64,000 bases of DNA, from contig NC_134520.1 in assembly GCF_027942865.1 (NCBI RefSeq), positions 5,467,501-5,531,500 of the forward strand, in the 5' to 3' direction. Origin of the DNA: Odontesthes bonariensis (taxonomy: Eukaryota > Chordata > Actinopteri > Atheriniformes > Atherinopsidae). Shown here piece by piece: positions 57,841-64,000 of the stretch. Positions within the stretch are counted from its first letter, which is position 1; every line of letters starts with the position of its first letter. Below the pieces are notes generated by a model. The model was not told the DNA's origin. It ran no database searches and saw only the letters and a list, made by a program, of their open reading frames with translations. A program made the translations under genes and the position numbers.

Positions 57841-58452
57841 ATCTGTTGGATGAGTCTGGGTTTAGCGGTTGCCAGGAGATCGGTACTTGTCTGACTGCAT
57901 TGTGCCAAGTGTAAAGTTTGGTGGAGAGGGGATAATGGTGGGGTTGTTTTTCACTTAGTTCCAGTGAAAGGAACTCTGAATGCTTCAGCATACCAAGAGA
58001 TTTTGGACAATTTCATGCTCCCAACTTTGTGGAAACAGTTTGGGGATGGGCACTTCCTGTTCCAACATGACTGTGCACCAGTGCACAAAGCAAGGTCCAT
58101 ACAGACATGGATGAGCCAGTTTGGTTTGGAAGAACTTGACTGGCCTGCACAGAGTCCTGACCTCAACCCGATAGAACTCCTTTGGGATGAATTAGAGCAG
58201 AGACTGCGAGCCAGGCCTTCTCGTCCAACATCAGTGTCTGACCTCACAAATGCGCTTCTGGAAGAATGGTCAAAAATTTCCATAAACCTTCTCTTAAACC
58301 TTGTGGAAAGCTTGCCCAGAAGAGTTGAAGCTGTTATAGCTGCAAAGGGTGGGCTGATGTCATATTAAAACCCTATGGATTAAGAATGGGATGTCACTTA
58401 AATTCATATGCATGTAAAGGCAGATGAGCAAATACAAATACAATATAGTGCA
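57841..58452 (+). mobile_element. Tc1/mariner element, 3' half
   Basis: Starts inside the transposase catalytic domain (RYLSDCIVPSVKFGGEGIMV near 57,880) and runs past the transposase stop into the typical 3' non-coding part (GATGTCACTTAAATTCATATG, then AGGCAGATGAGCAAATAC). The 5' half, including the DNA-binding domain, is missing. Not closely matching the Tc1-like copies at 12 kb and 22 kb. Confidence 0.85.
57964..58368 (+). pseudogene. Tc1 transposase C-terminal fragment
   Basis: 134 codons. KGTLNASAYQEILDNFMLP and FLFQHDCAPVHKARSIQTWM carry the second catalytic Asp. DWPAQSPDLNPIELLWDELE carries the third catalytic residue (Glu). RRVEAVIAAKGG ends it. A frameshift and stop near 57,955 separate this from the upstream catalytic part, where VGLFFT replaces the usual WGCFS stretch. 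The first Asp region is gone. Confidence 0.9.
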
Positions 58453-60705
58453 TCTAACTCCAATACTTACTAAAACTGCTAAATGTTGCTAAACTATATG
58501 TAATTATTGTCCTGTCTGTGTGTCCGAAAATAAAAAAAGGAAAAGAAAAAGTCCTGTCCAAGAACACACTGCAATAGATCACATTTTGTGACAGTTTTGC
58601 AACAGTGAAATAAACCTGAGGTTTCTTTTCCACAAAGTATTTTAGAAAATATCATCAAGTCAAACAAGTCTCCATTTGTATGAAACAAAAAGTGTATTGC
58701 TGACATGGATAAAGTAAATTGCTTAATGACATGATGACATTTTTGTCTAATTTTGCACCCTATTTTGGTCAAATAAGAAGGCTGAATTAGCAACTTTGCA
58801 TAATGTTGCTGTTGCCTTTGTGCTCTGTACCACTGCTTTGGTATTTTGGAAATTTGAAAAACCTGAGAATTCTAAGACAAGTTCAGAATTCCTGACTCCT
58901 TAGTGTGTATAACTGTGGAATAGTTTAGTTTATCTGAACTCTCATTGGGGAGAAATATTTTTATCTAAAGGGGGTTTTAGGATTTTAAGTGTTAAGAGTC
59001 AACATGAAAAAAATAAAAATTCTTTAAGAACAGAACACAGTGTCCGTATCACATAGGATGTTCTACTGTCTTCGCTGTTTCTGCATACCGTCAATACTGG
59101 TTTGCTTCAACTGAATGGGGAAAAAAATAAACTGCAAAATAGAGGCATAGATCAGTACTACCTCTCCCCTTCATAGTGCCAGAGGCTGTGTTTATTCTCT
59201 CATTTCAAGGGTAGAGAATAAAGAGAAATTGTTTGTTGTTTGAACAGAGGCTGATGAAGTCAATGAATGTGGCTGTGAAAAGACAGAGAAGGCAGCTGAG
59301 CAGCCTCTGAGGTTACATGTATGAGCGCAAATGAAAAAGAAAATGACTGTCTAAGTGACATTGTCTGTCTGAAATGGATGGTAAATCACACACAAATCAG
59401 GAATCATTCATCTCACAAAGATTAAATGCTGACAAAACGCCACCTCCGTACATATGCATTATCTAAATGTTAGTAAGATTGTTGAGGACAAAGTGTTAAT
59501 AAAGAGCAGACCTCAGTCTGTTGTTGAGCGGAACATCCAAGTTTCACCACAATGTAAAGTAAAAGGGCAATAAACTGATAAACTGACACACAAAGTAAAC
59601 TCTATTCATGATGTCATGGGTTTATTAGCATATTTATGACATTATCATATTTAATTTGCATTCTGGCTGGTGTGAGCCCTTTGCAGGTTTGCTTCTCTCC
59701 TACTCTCGCTGCTCACATTTCATTTCAGACACACCTGCTTTCAGACAGTGAAACAAGTCTGAAATAGTACATCACTGTTCTGCATATCAAAATCCTGATT
59801 ACAGTATATAATTACAGCCTGGAAAAAAAAAATCTATATGCATGAATTAGATATCTTAGCTCTGCTATTATTTCAGCTATATTTACATGCAAATGCATGT
59901 GTCATTACAGAGGAATTTGGAAATTACGCTGCACCGGCCTTTGTCTGCATATCAAACCACAAAATGCAGCTTAGACAATGTGTTTAAATGCTGCCAGAGG
60001 TGAAGCTGATGCAGATGTGCCTATAGGTGCAATATCATAGACAACCACTGGGTTGTGGAACTCCTATTTGTAAAGAATCAACTTTTTCTTCAGCTAAATT
60101 TTATTCCTCTGTGCTAATTGAGGCTTCAAAAGTGCACTTCACAAACCAGTGGCTGTTCTTTTCCCTTTAACAGTCTATGGCACACACTGAACTGTGTAGA
60201 GGTTTAATAGGTTTCGCTAACAAAAGCTGTCAGCGGCTAGCTAAGTTAGCATGGTATAAGGACTACAATCAGGAGGAGTTGCTAAAAAAAAAAAATCAAA
60301 GACCAGCACTTAAAGCTCAATAATTAACAAGTCATTCTTTTTTCCCCCCCAGATTGAAATAAAGCAACCACCTTTTGCTACCTTTGATAACATATAGTCT
60401 TATGACCCTTAAATTTTTCCTGAAGTCACGATAGCGTTGTACTGTCATCTCACTTAATCATAAAGTAAAAAAGCAAACTTTCTAAGACCATTCTCTTTAG
60501 CTTGCAGATTTTTATTTTTTAGCTGAACTCTCAGGTCTCTACCTCCTTTTTCCATACAGCAGAATCCATTTGATCTGCTCAAATAGCCTTTTTTTGCTTG
60601 GAAAGGGCAAAATTATTGGAACTATGCCGTGAGTAGCAGCCATGAGCTTCTCAAATTCTCCTTATACTTAAGAAAGAAGCTTCAGTGCTTCCTTTATTAT
60701 CTTCT
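58453..60705. other. Gene-free stretch with octamer-like sites
   Basis: No gene or bounded repeat. 59,600-59,960 is rich in homeodomain- and octamer-like words, including an overlapping ATGCAAATGCAT at 59887-59898. It could be a regulatory element, which is inference only. Confidence 0.4.
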
Positions 60706-61147
60706 GTAGCTGTCACAGATCTTGGAGACCCAAATACAGGTTATACCAGGAGGGGAGGCGAGGACTGGCAATGTAGAAAAACAAAGACAGGAAATGAAAA
60801 ACTACAAACTAAACCAAAACAGAACAAAGGAAGCACGAACTGACATATTTACAAAACAAGAAAATCACGAAAGGGTTCAGTACAAAAAGTGACGGCAACA
60901 AATGGCACACAATGATCTGGCAATGCACAAAGGAAAATCTGGAACCCGAGGGAGTAATCAACAAATGAACAGCAGGTGAGACAATGAGTGATGGAAACCA
61001 GGTGTGACACAGGAAGTAAATGCAACAAAATATACATGGGTGCAAATACTACAAAATAAAACAGGAAGTGAAGTAACTAAGGCGCAAGCAGTAAACTGAA
61101 GACCAAAAAGAGAGAAAAACACAACACACGCGCATCATGACAGTAGC
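60706..61147 (-). mobile_element. Solo-LTR-like element, TG...CA ends, 5-bp TSD
   Basis: The body is 60711-61142. It begins TGTCACAG and ends CATGACA, flanked by GTAGC at 60706-60710 and 61143-61147. Organisation is similar to 21478-21930: same length class, same orientation, A-rich plus strand. No internal retroviral or gag-pol sequence. Confidence 0.7.
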
Positions 61148-62593
61148 ATAGAAAAGACTGGACCGTCTGTTTTGAAGAGACAATTCTGTCCAGCTCGACC
61201 TTTTGACTTTCAAGGCGATGCTTGATTATTTTTATCCAGTTCTAATAACTGTGATTCATGTAAATAAATATCAAGACAGGAAGCTATCTAGCATCATCAA
61301 GTGTGGTCTGATTCTCGTTGCAGTCCTTAGGAATTTATCCTGCTATCTTTCCTTAATCACATGATGTTTTCCAATGAGGTCAAAGAAAACTGCCATGGAG
61401 AAAGGTTATATGAGGTAATATTTTAAAACTATTCAATTGTACCCCTTTGCTAACTTCATAAAGCACCCTTCTACAAGGACTTAAAACAAGTATTTTTTTT
61501 TTGGTGCCAGACTACAGACACTTTTCTGTTTTAAGTCATGGATGTGGAAAAACCAAACAATACTTTGACAGAGAAGGAAATTAATGGTGGAAGAAATACC
61601 TCACTAAGGGGAATTGACTAGATAAGCAAAATAACCGTCATGCTGTGAGTTGATGGCTGGATGAAACGCAGGAAATAAACAAAGGCTGCTCTGATGTGTG
61701 TCTGTGAAGCTATCGCAGATTATATTCGACTTTTAAGCAAACTATCCTGGGAACCAGACGAATATGAGAGCTTGTGTTTCATTTGCTCTGGCAGAAGAGG
61801 TCTGGCCTTCCTCCAGTTCAAACAGGTCTCTTTAAACTATGCCAGCCAATCACAACGTTTATCTAATGTAAGACAGGTTCAATATAGAAAAACTATACAA
61901 AGAAGCACCACTGAGGCACGTCAGTGTTATGTCAAACTTTGGTGCTTTAATTTGGTTGTAGTTTATCCAGTTGGATCCAGGGGCCTTTTGACTGACACTA
62001 TAGAACCCTCCTTGTAAATTAAAGATAAACTGAGAAGTTCCAAACAAATGTTCAGTGGTTGCTAGATAGAGAAGGACCCTTACAGGATACAAATAACCTC
62101 TTTCCCAGTGTTCATATAAACAGTCAGAAACTGTTGGGGTTTCTGCCAACAACTGTGAATGAACCTATTACATCTCTGCCTCATAGGAGAAGGAATCAAA
62201 TGCATTAAATCAGCTCTGCAAGAGAAGTTAAACAATGAGAGGCAGTAGCACTTCACAGAGTGTTTGTCTTTATGAAACTAAGACACAGTGCAGAACTCAA
62301 AAATGTTTTATTCAGTTAACAAGCAACAGTGAATAACTGTATGTCCTACCCAAAGAAAATGAGTGATCCCTCACCAAGGCCAATTAGAGACAAATCTTGC
62401 TCTTTATTTTGAGCAGTAACTGGAGTCTGCCATTTTGTCCAGTCAGTGTAAACTGGAGCGCAGTAGTAGAACACATCACTGACTAGTGTTTGATGGCAGG
62501 TTTGGTATGTAACACATGGTTGAGCAATAAATGACGCTTCGCCCCTCCCTCTTCAGCCAGTGTTATTTTGTGAAAATGTGAAACTGTGTCAAG
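61148..62593. other. Gene-free stretch
   Basis: A 107-codon open frame at 61694-62017 has no recognisable domain. It overlaps sequence with repeat-like character (CCTGGGAACCAGACGAATAT, GCCAGCCAATCACAAC) that may be an old DNA-element fragment. Confidence 0.4.
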
Positions 62594-62942
62594 ATGCTGA
62601 AATTAATCATTCTGCTTGCTTTCACTGTTGGTCCAACATCAGACACGTTCATTTGCGTAAGTTTCAGATAAAACACAGAGTAATTCCTCACCTTCTATGT
62701 GTGATACAGGCAGTCACAGTAAAACCTCTCAGTTCATCCTGAGAATGCCAGAACAGAGGATATTTTGTTCCTGGTCATCAAGAAAAGAAGTCTTCAACAA
62801 CCAGAAAATAAGTCCAGTTGCCCTCTATGCATGCATTAAGGATCACCCTGACCAGGACGACCAGAATCCACACAGACAGATGATTGATGATGATGATCCT
62901 ACTAATATTATTGGACAGGAAGTTCACCCTGTTGTTTGGTAG
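62594..62942 (+). CDS. Candidate two-exon gene for a small secreted protein (unrecognised)
   Basis: Exon 1 (62594-62656) starts MLKLIILLAFTVGPTS, a good signal-peptide profile, and ends at the strong donor TGC|GTAAGT. Exon 2 (62733-62942) after acceptor CCTCTCAG is in frame: FILRMPEQRIFCSWSSRKEV, later VALYACIKDHPDQDD and an acidic DDDD stretch, ending VVW-stop. The total is 90 residues with three cysteines. AATAAA follows 129 nt after the stop. In human, XCL chemokine genes lie beyond DPT, so a small immune ligand would fit the place, but no chemokine fold motif is visible. It may be chance. Confidence 0.25.
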
Positions 62943-63070
62943 ACTAAAAGGGTCTCTGAACATGCTGTTCATGCTGGCTTATTTCCTGTTAGAAAACTTT
63001 TTAACCTTTACACTGTGTTTTTAATTCACCCATTCAGACAGACAATCGTACAATGGTTGTTATTATATGC

Positions 63071-63076
63071 AATAAA
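63071..63076 (+). promoter_or_regulatory. AATAAA following the candidate gene
   Basis: Polyadenylation hexamer 129 nt beyond the candidate stop codon. Meaningful only if that gene is real. Confidence 0.3.
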
Positions 63077-64000
63077 CATATTACTGTGCTCACTGACTGA
63101 GCATCAATCTGATAATCAATGAATGGTCTACATACTGAGCAGCAATCCCATAAGACATGTTTTACAGTCCTTCAGCTTAAGGACTGGCAGCTTTCCTCTG
63201 TTATCACTCTTGTCTGCAAATGTTAGATTTTTTCTTTTTGGTTTGTATTCTTTTTTTTTTTTACACTGGTGGCTACAAATGTATTCAATGCTCTTTTTGT
63301 GTTCCTGGGGCCGACTTTTTGTCAGTTTCAGTGTTAACAAGATGATTGCAACAGGTCTTAAATGTGATGTAGTCTGCTTTCACTCTGACAAACCTCACAG
63401 AGCAACACTTTCAGACAGGAAGTGAATCAAAACCTCATCTGATAATTTGTGGACAACACTAAACCTATTATAATGCCATTTGAGTGAAGTCAGCTTTATT
63501 GATAGTAAATATTGTACATCAATTGTTCATGTGGCCTGAATAATAAAATACATTATAACCCTTTGGAGATTTTTAAATGGCAGAAGTCAGGGATAACCTC
63601 AAAGTGCTCCATTGGCAGGGGACGCCATAAGAAGTATTTGATCATTTTTCCTTTTTTATGTGGACAATTGAAAGAAAACGAAAGTTGATATATACAGGGT
63701 ATACAAACACCTGAGTGCCAGGAGGGGAAATAACTGCCCTAAAACTTTGAGAGCTTGTGAACCTGTCTTTGACTAAGACAGAAGATAACAGAAGTTTATG
63801 TTTTTCCTCACTTTCTCTGATGTGTAGATTGTTGGGTAACGCACCCAAGGTAGCTAAAGTGTATGAAAAATTTATCATATCAAAGGTAACTAACATATCA
63901 CACCACTGTAGGAGTCTACACAGCTTAGTTGAAACTGAAGGCTAACCACAGTGGAGTGACTGAATGCTGCTGCAAAATTAGTTACACACTTCGCCTTCTT
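63077..64000. other. Gene-free right edge
   Basis: No exon or bounded element recognised. Open frames at 63123-63425 and 63642-63945 lack motifs. Confidence 0.45.

Noticed and set aside
57951..58283. 110-codon minus-strand open frame
   Set aside because: Antisense of the Tc1 transposase fragment.
61694..62017. 107-codon plus-strand frame starting MCVCEAIADY
   Set aside because: No recognisable domain; overlaps repeat-like DNA.
1..64000. CRISPR arrays, operons, prokaryotic systems
   Set aside because: No regular direct-repeat arrays and no prokaryotic coding density; introns and fish-type repeats show a vertebrate nuclear genome.

Overview
The window is nuclear DNA from a ray-finned (teleost) fish. 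Two spliced, vertebrate-type genes are recognisable by exon homology and by splice phase. Around and inside them sits a typical teleost mix of mobile elements: L2/Maui-like and Rex1/Babar-like LINEs, PIF/Harbinger, hAT, Tc1/mariner and piggyBac-like DNA elements, tRNA-derived SINEs, and solo-LTR-like repeats. The species cannot be named from the sequence. No bacterial, plasmid, phage or CRISPR features were seen. No sequence similarity search was possible, so family names rest on protein motifs, terminal repeats and target-site duplications (TSDs) read by eye.

Layout. 1-6.3 kb, minus strand: the first four coding exons of atp1b1 (Na+/K+-ATPase beta-1 subunit); the 3' exons lie off the left edge. 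7.4-8.4 kb: a DNA element with 9-bp TSDs. 8.8-12.3 kb: a Tc1-like element split by an L2 LINE, which itself holds a Harbinger element and an inverted L2 tail. 12.4-21.2 kb: no gene seen. 21.5-31.2 kb: a dense repeat block with a solo-LTR-like element, a Tc1-like element, a piggyBac-like element, a Harbinger copy inside a TTAA-flanked element, a foldback element, a minus-strand L2 with an esterase-type ORF1, and a hAT remnant. 32-37 kb: a LINE-tail-like repeat and two SINEs. 37.8-41.7 kb, plus strand: dpt (dermatopontin), complete in four exons. 42.7-45.1 kb: a three-level nest (piggyBac-like > hAT > 9-bp-TSD element carrying a RecQ-like helicase fragment). 49.0-49.9 kb: a 5'-truncated Rex1-like reverse transcriptase with an open frame. 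52.4-53.1 kb: a Harbinger element with a Myb-like ORF. 57.2-58.5 kb: SINE, L2 tail, tRNA-like repeat and Tc1 transposase remnant. 60.7-61.1 kb: a second solo-LTR-like element. 62.6-62.9 kb: a weakly supported two-exon candidate for a small secreted protein.

The two real genes are divergent, heads facing across about 31 kb. As I remember it, the human order on chromosome 1q24 is also DPT and ATP1B1 divergent, so this looks like old vertebrate synteny. They are not a functional pair: atp1b1 encodes a plasma-membrane pump subunit and dpt a secreted matrix protein. The most unusual items are a GC-AG intron in atp1b1, the three-level nest with measurable TSDs at every level, and the family of elements with TAGCCTGG ends, 9-bp TSDs and (in one copy) a RecQ-like Walker A fragment.
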